A stretch of DNA of 64,000 nt from assembly GCF_000002995.4 (NCBI RefSeq), contig NW_025062479.1, positions 12,973,721 to 13,037,720 of the forward strand, read 5' to 3'. Numbering within the stretch: the stretch's first letter is position 1; every line of letters starts with the position of its first letter. A model generated the notes under the pieces. The model saw only the letters and a program-made list of their open reading frames with translations. It ran no database searches and had not been told where the DNA came from. The stretch comes from Brugia malayi (lineage: Eukaryota; Nematoda; Chromadorea; Rhabditida; Onchocercidae). A program made the position numbers and the translations under genes. Shown here piece by piece: positions 12,007-25,636 of the stretch.

Positions 12007-14505
12007 TTAAAAAAGAAATATTTTTGCAATGTGTGAAATGCTCAGAACGATACATTAGGTAAACGGTTGAGAGGAGATGAAGAATTGCTAGAAACTGTAG
12101 AATTGTCATACAACAGATAAATAATTCACCAATAAGAATTCTAAGAATGCAATCAATCAGCAAAAGTATCGGCATAAAAATTATGATAATTAGCAAAAAG
12201 AATGATTTGATAGAGTAAATGAAATTTTGAACAAAATATTTCACTTAAAAAAAAAATATGCAAAAAAAATATATTAAAAAATTAATCAAAAAAAAAAAAA
12301 AAAAAAAAAATTAGTCGATCAATTAAAAAAAAAAGGAACAAGTGTTGAAATTAGTTTATCATTAAAAAGAGATTTATATCTATAATTTCCTTGAATTATC
12401 ATTTATCTCTATAATTAGGATATAAAATGTGGACAAACATAGAAATCTGAAATGGAATGATCTGAACTGATTATTTCTTTGTCTAAGAAAATTAATTCTA
12501 TGCAAAAAAAAAATATTTTCCATAATTTTAAACGAAATAAAGGAATGAAATGATAATATATAGCTATTTGATTTAGAAGATATTTGTTTTAGATTATTTT
12601 ACAGAAACTGGTTAAATATATCAGATTGTACTGAAATATAAAAGAAATGCTTATATATGTAAATAACTAAATAAATAATGTGAAAATAGGACGGGTAATT
12701 TTTGCTTGAAATATTGAAGCTAACTGAAAGATAAATCTAATTGGAAATGTTAATTGCTGATTTTTCTTATGCATAATAATGAATATAAATTGGAAATTAT
12801 TTGACAAACTCATTTCTGGGTAATATGATTTTCTGAAAATATATTTCTGAAATATAAAAGAAAAAATTCCTTTTGAAATATAAAAAAGATAAATTTCTGA
12901 AATGTAAAAAAGAAAAAAATATATTTTCTGAAAGTAAGAAAATGTGCAAAGATTTTATATGATAACTAAATTTCTATTATAATTAAATAATCCTTATTTA
13001 TTTTAGAGATAAATAGATTGTAATAACAATAGTTATGTTTTTTTTTTTTAAAAAAAACTACGCACTATGTTATAGAATTATAGTTTTCTCGCAATCGCTT
13101 TACTAAATAATTGGAATACCTTAGACGTTTGAAAAATTACTTCTTAAACTTCTAATTTGATAAAAAGAAAGAATTATTTATCATAATAGATGTTATCAGT
13201 GATTTTCATCATTAAAAAATTTTTCTAATGTGTCGGGCTCGAAATTATTTAGTTTCAGATTTTGGTTTTATCATAAAAAAGGAAAGATGGAGGACAGTGA
13301 TTGGTTTATCAACAATTTAGCTAATATTTTAAAATGAGACTGGTAAAATGAAAATCAATGAATTCAAATTGAATCGAAATCATTTTTGCTTTTCGAATTA
13401 ATTGTGTTAATTTCAAAATAATAAAATAACAAGAAACAATGTTAATAATTTCTTGCATTTCAAGTTTTGAAAAACGAAAAAAAAAAACAATTTAATCAAT
13501 CATTCTAACATAACTTGATTTTTTTTTTTCATCTAATTCATATCTTTTTTCTCTTCTATTCATTTTCCTTAAATTTGTTAAAGTTTTCATTATTTTTTCT
13601 CATTATTCTACTTTTCATTGCTTAGCCTTTTATATGCAATCCTTCCTTTCATCGTTTCATTTAAATTAGCAATATTCATTCATTCATTATATTCTTACCA
13701 TTTCATTATACTAAAGTATCCAATGTCATAATCTCTCACATTTCATTCTTTCGTTTTTAATTTTAACATAAGAATAAGTTCATAAGACAATTTTTCCATC
13801 TATCATTACTTTCATACAGTAATCATAATTCCGGATTCGGTTTCAAAAAGAAAATATCCATATATTTCAAGAATTATCATATTATCAGTAAGTAATAGTA
13901 GAAGTTATTGCAGATTTTCATCGTTTACAAATTGATACCATGCAAAATGTTTGACTGTTGTTTTAAAAATTTTGAGCAAATAAATAATTAATTATTTGCT
14001 ACATTCGTTTTTTTTGTAATTAGTTGTTTACATTATTCTCGAGTGAAACTTATACGGTAATGAAAATTAAATAATTTTGGTGCTGTAAAGGAGAAAAAGA
14101 AGAGCTGTATATGCTAGCTGATAACAAACACTTTTATCGTAATTTAACACTTGAAATGATAATGATTAAATCCTGTCTACAGGGTAATGATGGTTTATTG
14201 ATAATGTACTGATAAGAGCGAAAAGGTGCATCACATTATCATTCTAAGATTATTTACTAGTTTTATTGCTTTGGAACGCTGTTCACTAGTTGATCGGTTG
14301 ATTCAGTAATTAAATTATTATTATTTGTATTTCGTTATTGCTATCATCAACTAATCATTATTTTCTATAATTCTATCAAACAAGTTTCCACTGCATTTAT
14401 TCAACTAAAGAAAATAATGGCAAAGTAAGTTATATTATGCAATTTTGCTCATTTATTTTGCTAAATTTTAACCTTTCAAAAATTTTCTACAAAGTTACTA
14501 AATTA

Positions 14506-14507
<2 letters not shown>

Positions 14508-14544
<37 letters not shown>
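14508..14544. repeat. (TA)n microsatellite
   Basis: About 18 uninterrupted AT dinucleotides. Confidence 0.97.
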
Positions 14545-14547
<3 letters not shown>

Positions 14548-17500
14548 TATTATCAGCAAACAATATATACTTATGCCATGTTAAATTTTTTTCAAAATGA
14601 CAAAATTTGATATACTAGATTTTAAAATTACATTAATATTTTAAAATCTGTAGTTAATATTTTAAAAAAAATTCACCACTCTTTTTGTTTACATTATCTG
14701 TATTAAAAAGAAAAAAAATTTCTTTTTTTCAAATATAACTGAAGGTTATTAGCTTCTTTCAGCTGAAATTAAAATTTTAAATTCTATGAAAAATGAAAGT
14801 GTATTAAAGCATTTGCAGCTTATTGAAATTAAAATACTTATTTTTAACTGTTACTTATTCATTCCTTTAGGGAATCATTAAAAACAATTGAACTACACGA
14901 TTTTAAAGTATATTTAAATATTATTTAAAACTTTTCACTTCACAAATTTCTTGTTATTTAGATTTCTCATAATTAACGGGGTCGAACTCTTTCTTTTTAC
15001 CAATTAAAATTACTAAAACATAATTATTCTATGCTAACAGTGTAATTAATTAAAAGAGCAGAGCAAAAATAAAGGAGTAAAAAGTGTTAGAAAAAAAGAA
15101 AAAAATGATTAGCATAAAGTTAATTTAAATTAGTTAGCACTTTAGGCAATCTGTTGTATTGTTTTATTCTAAATAAGTGAAATTTTTTCTTATTTTTTTT
15201 TTATGTTTTTTGTATTTTAAACAAATGAACAATTAATAACATATTTATCGAAATCATTTGTCATGTCGGTTTTATTTTTGAAAATTTTTGCAAATATTTA
15301 GAGCATAAATTTTTTTCCTAAATCTTAAAATAGTTTATTGCTTTTCTTCTCTCTCTCTCTCTTGCACGTAGGCACATTTCAATTTATTTTCAATCAATCA
15401 AAATATTTCTTTTTTTTGTCTAAATTCTAGCCGAATAATTTATTTAGTAATGAAAGCATATCCTTTGATTCGTAAAGCAATTTTCTAATTCTTCAATAGC
15501 TCATTATCATTGTTTTCTTTTTAATTTCATATTTATATCAAAGTAAATTCATAAATGAACTTTATCATTCAATAGAAGTGTTTAACAATATATATTCAAA
15601 TTTAAAGTATTAATTAATCATTATTACTTTTCACAATATATTTCACTATTCACTCTTTTTTCGCCAATCTTTTGTTTCGTTTCTTTTTTTTTTTTTTGAA
15701 TTGAGATTTGAAATATACCACAGATTTAATAATTATTTATTAAATTTAATTTACTTATGTTTTGATTAATTCAATTGTTCCATATTCATTAACTAATTAT
15801 TGCTATTTGATAATTTATCTTCTAGTACCTTTTTTTCATTAGACTGTTATAGTCTCATTCTTCTATAATTACTCCATTTATGTGCAGGCGTGAAATATTG
15901 ACGTAACCTTACGCATGCAGCTATATTGTATTGCCACTATTAATATATTCTTTCCTAATTTTATATATAACATGGATAATATTGAATATTTTTTCAATAC
16001 CCATATTATTTATGCGATTGAATAATTCATTTTAAATATTTTTCTGAAATTTTATAGCAAAATACTTTTTGTGAAATATTTAAACAGTTAGTATAATTTT
16101 AATTTAACTATTATTATCTCTAAATTATAACATTTCAATGAACAAAAAGGGACAAAAAGGGAACGAATAAATTTGCTGGTCATTCTTGAATATATTATTT
16201 GAAGAAATGCTACCAATGATAATAATAATCTTATTGAAGGAAAAAAAAATTTTTTTCTTTGATTTTTTGCATAAATTAAAGCAAACAAAGATTGAAATAA
16301 AAATAAAAAACGTTGAAATGGATAATGCAAAAAAAGAAGAAAAAAATAAACAAACAATTTGCTAATCTAAAATAATTCATTAATTTATTCATTGCATTTA
16401 AAATAATTTGAATAAATTTTTTTCTTTTTTTTCTCTTTCTTATTTTTTATTGATATTATTATCAAAATTCATAAAATGCTAACATCAACAATGAAGTATC
16501 TGAATAAGTATCTAACAAATATTTTTCTTTTTTCTATTTTTCATTTCCATTAGTAATTATCGTTTAATGATTATTGATTCATTGCTAAAATGAGAAATGA
16601 TTTAGCAAATTTGCTAGCATTTTATCATTAATTTGTCATTCATTATCTTTTGATAGTAATGTGATATGTGATAAATAAACAAATATTATTATCATAGTAT
16701 ATTTATATGCTTAGCAAAATATGCTAAAAATTTTCCCATGGGCAATTTAAAAAAGATGCATATATTATTTCTTTCATCTCTAAGCTTAGCTTAATCGTTT
16801 TCTTCAATTCTTCATATATGGTATATCAATTTTCAAATCATTTAGCTTCTTTTTATTTAACTTACTTCTTTCTCTGCTTCTTTCTTTTTTTCTGTCTCCC
16901 TCTCCCTCTCTTTTCTTGCCATTTTACTTTCTTTTAAAGTCAAATTCTTTTCATTAAGACTAAAGTTTAATCGCAATGACAAATTTTATGCTATCAAATT
17001 TTTGAAATATAATTTTGCCAAAACGAGATAAAATATGAAAAAGAAAAAAAAAAGAAAAGTAAACGAGATGAAGAACTGAAAACTTTGGAAAATAAAATAA
17101 TTTTCTTTATCCAAAAAAGAAAACGAAACATTTTCTTTCGAAATTGTTATTGGAACTAATAGCAATTTATTCTTCTATAAAATTTTCACTTATTTCTCAT
17201 TCATTTTGCTTTCTTAATAGATTTTTCTATACAATTTCTTTTCTTTTTCTTGGTAATTAATTCCTCATTAATGGTTATTTCATTTTTCTACTGACCAAGT
17301 AATACATTATAAGTATACCTGTTTGCTTTTTTTGAGCAATTGGAATAAAATGAATTCAGTTTCTTCTTATTTCCTCCAAAAACAAAACAAGAACAAAAGC
17401 AATCAAAGTACAGAAGAAATTTTTTCCGCGATTAGAAATAATAATAGAAAATGAAAAATTGAAATAATTAGAAATTGAATAAACAAATACTTTTCTTTTC

Positions 17501-17979
17501 ATACAAAGAATTGCTTATTTATTTATTTCCTTTTATTTTTCTTTTTTTTAAGTGCAAAATAATGCAGTAATTTCTGCTTGATTAATCAGTTAACATCGAT
17601 GTAATTAAAATTATTGTTTATGTTATAGGACAGGATGTAACGCAACAAATTTGATGATTATTTATTCTTGGAAAATTATCACAAAACAGATTTCAACTTT
17701 CAATTTTAGCTAATAAAAGTATAAGCTAATACCAATGTTTATTTGCATATGTCTATTAAATTCGCAACGTATTCTGGGCAATAATTATCAAATTATCATT
17801 CAATTTTTTTTATGAGACATAATCATTGTTATCAATGCTTCGAACTTTCGAACTAAGTGCATTAAATAGACAATTTTTATCAATGCTTTTGGAAAGTATT
17901 TTTCTTTTTTTTTTTTTTTTTTTTAAAAAGTAGTCTAATTTATCTTTCACTAAAAGGGAATAAAAGGATAAAGTTTTAG

Positions 17980-18037
17980 AGGTACTTTAAAAATAAATAA
18001 CGGCGAACGGACAACAATTTCCCTCGGCGGAAATTGA
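17980..18037 (+). other. Coding-like island, possible alternative terminal exon
   Basis: After a good acceptor (AGTTTTAG) one frame reads GTLKINNGERTTISLGGN and then TGA. It accepts phase 2, which is what the exon ending at 11380 provides, so an isoform truncated here is conceivable. A hairpin with 8-base arms (CAATTTCC / GGAAATTG, 18015-18022 and 18029-18036) overlaps the end. No homology recognised. Confidence 0.25.
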
Positions 18038-18809
18038 ACTAATAGCTTTAAGTTTCAAACATTTCTGTTGCTTGTCAAAAATTCAATAAATACTTCTTCG
18101 TTATTTTCTTTCCTGTGTTGTTTATATTGTTAAACTAATTTCCCCCTTTGTCTTTTTCGAAGTTAATAAGTCGCAATAGCTAGTTGCATTAAATTATTAG
18201 ATTAAATTGATACTTTTATTTTCATTTATTTGTATTATGAGATCAAAGGACCTTTTTAATATCATTGAAACATTAAATATCTTCAATTTTGTTGCTTTTG
18301 CTGCTAACAAAGCATTATTAGTTTAATCAATCTAATTAATCTCAACAATTACCTCACAATCAAAAAATTAATTTCAACCATTTACATTGTTATTTTTCAC
18401 TTAATTAAAAAAAAAAAGGATATAATGAAATGATTAAATTTCGTTATTTTTTTTCTCGAAAAAAAATAAAAAGTTCGAAAATGAAGAAGAAAAAAAAAGA
18501 AAAAACTAAGAAAAACGTCTTTTTTATATGATAAATGATTAATACGGGAAATGATTTTTAATCTCACTTTTTTTCCTTTTTTTTTATAGCAAAATTATTT
18601 ATTTTTTCTTTTTAAAAATTGTATCACTTTTTTCTTTTATTTTTTTAAACTTTTCAAAATTTTATTGCAAAATAATTCAAATGAAATGTTAATAAATCTT
18701 CAAAATGTCAGTTTTATGGATGATTTTAACGGCATGTTTGAAGTTTATCAATAATGTTTTCACAAATATATGTCGATGTGTATGTGTGTGTATGTGTCTA
18801 TATGCTTGA

Positions 18810-18902
18810 ATCGATGACAACAAAGTCTGCAACGGTGCGATTTGTCAAGCATTAATAGATGCAGAAGAAGACTTAAAAAATTCAACGTATCTTCTAGCTA
18901 AG
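18810..18902 (+). other. Coding-like 31-codon frame without clear exon borders
   Basis: The frame after TGA at 18807 reads through CNGAICQALIDAEEDLKNST to TAG at 18903, with codon variety unlike its AT-rich surroundings. The upstream AAG acceptor is poor and the downstream donor (CTAA|GTAGCA) is weak. A second frame of the same strand and one minus-strand frame are also open, so strand is uncertain. Confidence 0.2.
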
Positions 18903-20421
18903 TAGCATGAAATTGTTAAGTATTGATATTACTCTCAAGAGAAATCTCATATTGATCCATTTTCTAAATCTAAAATTATCATTTTCAATCCTGAAATACT
19001 TTTTAAATTACTGCTAATAAATTATTCCTCAAAACATTTGCTGAAATATTTGCGGAAAAATGAAAATAAAAAAAAAAAAAACTTTCCGTTTTATTTATTT
19101 ATTTAATTTATTGCAATTAATTGTTTCAATAGTAAACGATTAATTTATTAATTGATTAATCGTTCGTTCTATGAAATTATATCTTTTTTTGTTATGCTAT
19201 AAGAAATATATGGGACAAATATGATATTTTAAGTAATATATATATATATAAGAAAGAAAGAAAAATGGTCTATTGGAAATATAGGTTATTATTTCAATTT
19301 ACTTAAATTATTTCTATTATTAAAGTGTCTTTTCAATTATGCACTTATAGACATACTTAACGTCAAAGTTGACGTCAAATGAATAGCAAAATAAAAAAAA
19401 GGAAGAAAGAAAGAAAAAAAAAAACTTAATAATCTCTTTTCTACGATTTTTATGATTTATTCCTACTATGTCATTATTATCAGCTATCTTTTGATATTAT
19501 TATCACCACTGTAGCATTATCACCATTACTGGATTATAGTTGTTGTAATCATTTATTACACTGATAAATGATATCACCGTTTACAATTGGTGATATTTGT
19601 TATCATCGTCATCATCATCATTATCATTTATATTAGTTATTGATGTTTTTTTGATATCATTATCTCACCATTTTGCTAACAGCTGATATCGGCCATCAAT
19701 CGGTGATGATAGCTGAAGAAAAAAAATGAGAGAGAAAGGCAGTTGCCTGTTTTTATTGACCAAATTTTCTAACCTCCAATTAAAAGTAGGAAGAATGATT
19801 TGTTTTGATAAGGAATTAATTACTTTTTTTCTCACATGGACCTTTAATCTCATCTAATAATATCATACAATTGACTTAAATTTCATCATTTATTCTATTT
19901 CTTTTCTTTTTTTTCAAACTATCATCAAGTATGCATCCGGTTAGATAATTAAAATAAAAAAAGAAAACAATAAATGACTGCACAATTTGTAATGTTTGCC
20001 GTCAACAATGCCAAAATTATCATTGTTATCACTCTCCCCATCATTAATTTATTGTTATCACTCTTATTGCTATTATTATTATTATTTATTACAATCAAAT
20101 CAGTCAATTACATTAACACTTTTGTTGCAGTCATTGCAATTTCAATTTTTGCTATAAATTATTGATCAGTTTTGCAATATTCAGTTATTCATCACTTTTT
20201 TCGCTTTTTCCTTTTTCCGCTTTTTTTCGCTCATTTATTTATATGCTTATCATTAAAATTGATTTTTTTCAAAATCTTGAAAATTTTAATAAATGTATAA
20301 GAGAAAACAGGAACGAGTGATAGTGGAACAATGCAACAATCTGATAAACATTTTTTTCCTTTTTTTTGTTAGCCTGAAATGATATCACTTAACTGATAGC
20401 AACCATCATTCTCATTATCAG

Positions 20422-20454
20422 GTCAATATCAGAAGCGGCGCAGATATTTCAAGT
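20422..20454 (+). CDS. Candidate 33-base cassette exon of the large gene
   Basis: An unusually G+C-rich patch (GAAGCGGCGCAG) follows a TTATCAG acceptor. In phase 2 it reads SISEAAQIFQ and, using the weak donor AAGT|GTTTCA, leaves in phase 2, so it would insert 11 residues between the exons at 11380 and 25541 without changing frame. Another frame is open for about 80 codons through TG-rich sequence and encodes a hydrophobic stretch, which I consider less likely. The donor is the weak point. Confidence 0.3.
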
Positions 20455-22745
20455 GTTTCATCAATTATAATATGTCTGCTTATAGTGTCTGTTTGTCTTT
20501 ACTTATGCATGAATAAGTTATGTCTATGTATGTGCGTGTATGTGTATGTATGTGTATGCGTATGTAGTACAATGAAAAACTTTGCATTTATCCTTGATGT
20601 GTATGTGCGTGTGTGTATGTCTTGCAAACTAATGGTAGGCAGTTTGGTCTACTAGACCAGGAAGTTTCTCTCTCTCTCTTGTTCATTACATTCTTTCTTT
20701 TATTGTTCATTTCTTGACAGAAAGAAAAATGAAAGAAATTTTAAATTTCAAAAAAAAAAGGAAAAATTTTTGTTTAAATAGAAATAAAGTTCGACTTTTT
20801 TGTTCAATTAACAGAAACACAAATTTGCTGTATTCCCAATACATTCTCTTATTCTTTTTTAATTACAATATTTTAAACAAAAAATTAAATTACAAATTTA
20901 CTGTAGGAAAAAAAGAAAATTTGGCAAAGATATTTATATTTAAGAGGTATTTTGTTTTATATGCTCAAATATATATATATTATATAATTGTTCATAATTT
21001 AAAAATTTAAAAACTTAATTATTATTTTGTCTTGATTTTTTTTTAACTTGCTTATTATAGTTTTTTTAAAGAAAAACCGAATAATTCTATTAAATTGAGC
21101 TTGATTGTGGGTGTAATTTTAATTTAGCTTCCATTTAATTTAATTTATTTCGAGCAAAATTTATTTCAATATATCATATAAAAAAATACTAAATCAGAAA
21201 TATTTGAAATTTTATTATCTTATTTGACAAATATTAGAAATGAAATTTGCAATCATTAATGCAATTTACTTAGAAATTAATTCATGCTTTGTTTTTTCTC
21301 TTTTATGCTAATAAGTATAAATTTCATTCACTAATTAGATAAGTTTCATCAGTCATTTCATTCCATTATCAAATTTTTTGATTTCTTCACTTTAAAATAT
21401 ACATATTAATTTAGTTTAGGTTGTTTATATTTTCAATTCATTTACATATTTTCCAATTGAAAATCGATCAAGAATTTCAATTTATCATTTCATTTAAATC
21501 AACATTTTCCACTCCAATAATATAACATAACACTAACAAATACTATTTATTTAGTATTATTTTTGAAAGTACAAATAAACTACAAAATGTTATTATTTGT
21601 ATTGTTTATTTATTTATTTATTTATAGCAATCACTGAAATATAAATAAGCCTTTCCTATTCTCTGTGGAATGGTTAGCATAAGACGATGGGACAAATTGA
21701 ATTTTCAGACGACATCGTTGTCTCTTCCATTTTTATCTAAACACCGCTGTTAACTTAATATTTCTTGGTCTATTCTTCCTTTTTTTTTCTTCCTCTCTCT
21801 CTCTCTCTCTTTATTTTCATTTATTTTTTTGTTAAACTTCATGAAAATTTCAGAATTAAGTTTATGAAAATTTTAATATATTTGGTTATTATTTGATAAT
21901 ACAAATACTAAAAAAAAATTTTTTTTATTTATAAAATTACCTACTTTATTATTTTTAACATTTTCAACTGCTTTCTATCTAATTTCACTTATTTGATTTA
22001 TTAAATTTAAAATAAATTTGTTTCTGTTAGCTATTGGTTTAGTTTATCAATTTTATTCAATTATTCATTCCAACGATTCTATCTAATCCTATCTTTTCAT
22101 GAAAGAAATTCACAATTTTCAACCTACTTTGTCTTACTTTCTAACTGAATGCTTCTTAAATTTTAAACTAAACTATCCAAAAAAAAAAAATACTTTATTC
22201 ATACTTTTTTTTTCTAATTTTTAAGTATTTTCGTTTACTTCTACATATATATTCCTATTAAAATTGTCAAATTTTTTCCTTCATTTAATTCTGCACTCTA
22301 CCTTTTCATTTTTGAACTTTTATAGCTTTTCCACAAAGTTAACAATATTTCGCAAAAAAAAAGAAAAAAAAAATTAGCTGGATAAATTAGAAATGGTGTC
22401 ACGCACGTGATGACATTATCTACATACGTTTCTCTTTCACTTTCACTTCAATGATAATACCCTAGTACATTGTTCAAGACTTTTTCATAAAATATCATAA
22501 TGAAAATATTATCAGTAATTTACTAGAAGATATTAATAGTAGTGGAGATGTTATCAGTAACTTAGTAGATTACTTAAATTAAGTTTTGCTTAAATTAAAT
22601 TTTACTAAGAAAAATGAATTATACATTGATTCACTGATCTAATTTAGATTTTTCGATGAATTACACAAATTCCGATATTATATGTCATAACTGCACTGCA
22701 ATGATAAATAGTTTAAATTAAATTTTGTTAAGAAAAATGAATTTT

Positions 22746-22779
<34 letters not shown>

Positions 22780-24157
22780 AAACAAAGTAAATGTGAATTT
22801 AAACCATATTGCTTTAGCAATTAATAAAAAAATCGATGGTATTATCTGAAAATTTGAAAGCATTTCATATTTATTTATCATTCAATATTTTATCGAAAGC
22901 TTTATTTGATACTATTCTTTTTTTATCTTCCTGCAACCAATAAAAATAGTATTTCGAAATTTATTTTATCAGTAATGTTTAATGTTATATCCCATTGATT
23001 TCTACTGCAAATGAGAAATAATTTTTAGCTAATGAGATAATTTCGTTTTTTTTTTAAACTTGAAATTCTCATTGACAAAGATTTTATATTGCAAGATATT
23101 TTCAATAAAAAATTTTTTCAGATAAAAGTCTTTTTATGAATTTTACTACAAAAAAATATAAAATGAAAACAATTTGAAGAGAAAAATTTTCAATCAAGAT
23201 TTGCATTGCTGATATTGAAGTTTAAGTAGAAAGATAAAATATTTGAAAAAGACCAAAAAAATTAGAGTTGACGCAACTCTTTGAAAATGATTTTTCTGTC
23301 AAATCGATTTAGCACTTTGTCAGTATTTCAAATCAATTTAACATATTTTGTCCAGAAATAAATTTAAATTGATTTAAATGAGTTAAATGTTAGAATTTAG
23401 CTGAATAATTGTTCTTTTTCCTTCTGTAATTGTCTCAAAATAACTGAAGAAATATTTTGCTTGTGATCAATCAGCAGAGATTTTTAATAAATTAGAAATA
23501 TCAATGAAAAAAATGAAACAAAAATGCAATAAATATTTTAAAAAATCAAACACTTTTTTCAAAGAATTTAAAATAAAACAAATTGCAGATTGCATTTAAA
23601 GGAACCAAAAAATGAAGAAAAAAATCTGATAGCCAAGAAAACGATACTTTATGAATTTATACGCTGAGAAAGCAACAAAGATATTTTTAAATCATAAATT
23701 TTTAAACTATATTTGACATATGGCCAAGAAAAAAAATTGAAATAATATTAGGCTTAAAATATTTATTAGTAATTCTAACGAATGTACTACAAAATTATCT
23801 CCATTGACAATTTTGTCTTTGTTATAAATAAAAATTAAACTAAAATATTTTGAATGAGGATGAGAGAGACAGGGATAGGGAGAGGGAGAGAGAGAGGAAA
23901 AAAAAAGAACGAAAAAATTATGTAAGTGTAAAAGAAATGTTGGAAATAATTACATATTTAAAAAGTAATAACTCATAACAGTGATCATTTCGTACTTTTT
24001 AAACTATTTGTCACAATCATTTAAGGTTTTCATTTCAATTCATAATTCTTTTACCTTAATGCACGTATTGCATGCAATGCAATAAAGTGCAGTGTAATCT
24101 ATAATATATTTGTATTTTGTCATAGCTTGGCTATGATCATTTGATGCAATCATTTAT

Positions 24158-24188
<31 letters not shown>

Positions 24189-25540
24189 AAGAAAGAGAGT
24201 ATAAAAAAGAGGGATAAAACTTTTTTCTCGAAGTTTTTTCTCGCAAATTTCAAATTTTTTCTGATTTTTTTTAACAAATTTTCTTTTGCCACATTTTTTG
24301 ACATATTATATTTACTGTTGAATAAAAAAGAAAATTAAATTTTCTTTGAAAAAAAAAGGAAGTACATTTATTCATCTTTATATTATCGCTAATTGGGATG
24401 TTTGTTTAAAATTTTAAAATAAGAAATAAAACTTTACATTTTTTTTTTAAAAAGAAGAGATTTGGTTTTGTTCATTTTCCTTTTTCGTTTTTAAAATTAA
24501 CTTGCCCACATCCTTTATATATATATTTTTTTCCCATAGATTATCATATTGGCTTAACTTTGCTAGAGAGTAGAAGAAATGAGAATGAGAAGGGGAGAGA
24601 GGGAAAGAGAAGGGGAAAAGGGAGTATGTATGAAGTGAAAAAAGGCAAAGTGTTAAAATTCATATTTTGAAATTATTTCAGCGATTATACATATTTCTTT
24701 GACCAAATGAATATATTTTCTACAGGCATTCTTTTCCATAATTTGCAAAATGCCATTATGTTTTAGTTATAAAAAAGTTAGATTTATTTTATTATTTTTC
24801 AAGTCTGTTTAATAATAAATTGCTTAACTTTGGCAATGATTAATTAAAAAGAGTTAAATTTACAATTATCATTTGGATAAATTCTTAATTATAGCTTTGT
24901 CGCCTTTACTTTTCTGCAACATCTGAGCAGTTATATTATGTATTATGATAATTCTACTTTAAATATTTTATTTCATTGTAGAATTTTTCATTCATTCGAT
25001 GATTTCAAATTTTATTGAGTACTCATAGAACCAATGTCCTTATTTTTCGATTTCTTCTCCTATTTTTTGAAATTTTATTAGTCATAAATTTCCATATTAA
25101 TTTTATATGAATGTGAATGAAATTGAAAATTTTTAACGATTATCAAATGAAGTTGTCAATGAAGCAAATAATGAAACGATTAATATACCAATAAATATTT
25201 TTAGATACTGTCATATCATTTTCAACTATCATTTGTAATGTCCACTACTAGACTTACTTAATAGCTTAAGTAATAAATATAAGCCTAAGCATTGGAACGT
25301 ATGATCAAGCTTACTTAGTTGGATAAATTTAAAATTTGTTTTGCTAAATCCAATCATAAAATTTAAAGCCTAAATAAGCTTTAATTTTAGATTAAATCGG
25401 TATTTATGTATGTATTCGTCATAGTTTTATGATTTAAACTATAATAATAATTTATTTTGTTCCGTAACTGAAACTCATAAATAATTTTTCTAAACAAGAA
25501 AAGGAAAAAAAAAAAAACTAATGCTTTTTTTTTTGACTAG
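20455..25540. other. AT-rich region, probable intron
   Basis: TG-rich microsatellite-like sequence at 20520-20620, pyrimidine runs (20667, 21790), a 30-base poly-A at 22748-22777, and a purine-rich tract at 23860-23905 and 24590-24620. A 27-residue ATG frame at 21670-21753 lies in a G+C-richer patch (see findings). Confidence 0.5.
22748..22777. repeat. Poly-A run of 30
   Basis: Uninterrupted A30. No target-site duplication or retroelement body was noticed around it. Confidence 0.95.
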
Positions 25541-25636
25541 GATGTCATTGGAGTTCAAGCAGAATCGTATCACTGTGATGATATTAAATAATCGTTCCGG
25601 AGTTCCTCGTCCGGAACAACTAGATATATTTGTTTG
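25541..25636 (+). CDS. Internal exon of the large membrane-protein gene
   Basis: Acceptor TTTTTTTTGACTAG, donor GTTTG|GTGATT. The 96-base exon enters and leaves in phase 2, linking the exon ending at 11380 to the one starting at 34674. It encodes MSLEFKQNRITVM and NNRSGVPRPEQLDIFV: polar, no membrane segment, with a proline-containing turn. Base composition is clearly richer in G+C than the flanks, and an inverted repeat (GTTCCGG/CCGGAAC) lies within the codons NRSGVPRPEQ. Because its length is a multiple of three, it could be skipped without a frameshift. Confidence 0.65.

Larger units (their letters stand above)
11381..20421. other. AT-rich region, probable intron, with small coding-like islands
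   Basis: Mostly low-complexity AT sequence. Two G+C-richer islands interrupt it, at 17980-18037 and 18810-18902; both are discussed as findings. TG-rich stretches occur near 18775-18800. No RNA gene or transposon protein was recognised. Confidence 0.5.

Noticed and set aside
14975..15010. GGGGTCGAACTC, similar to a tRNA T-arm
   Set aside because: No matching acceptor stem, anticodon arm or A box could be found around it.
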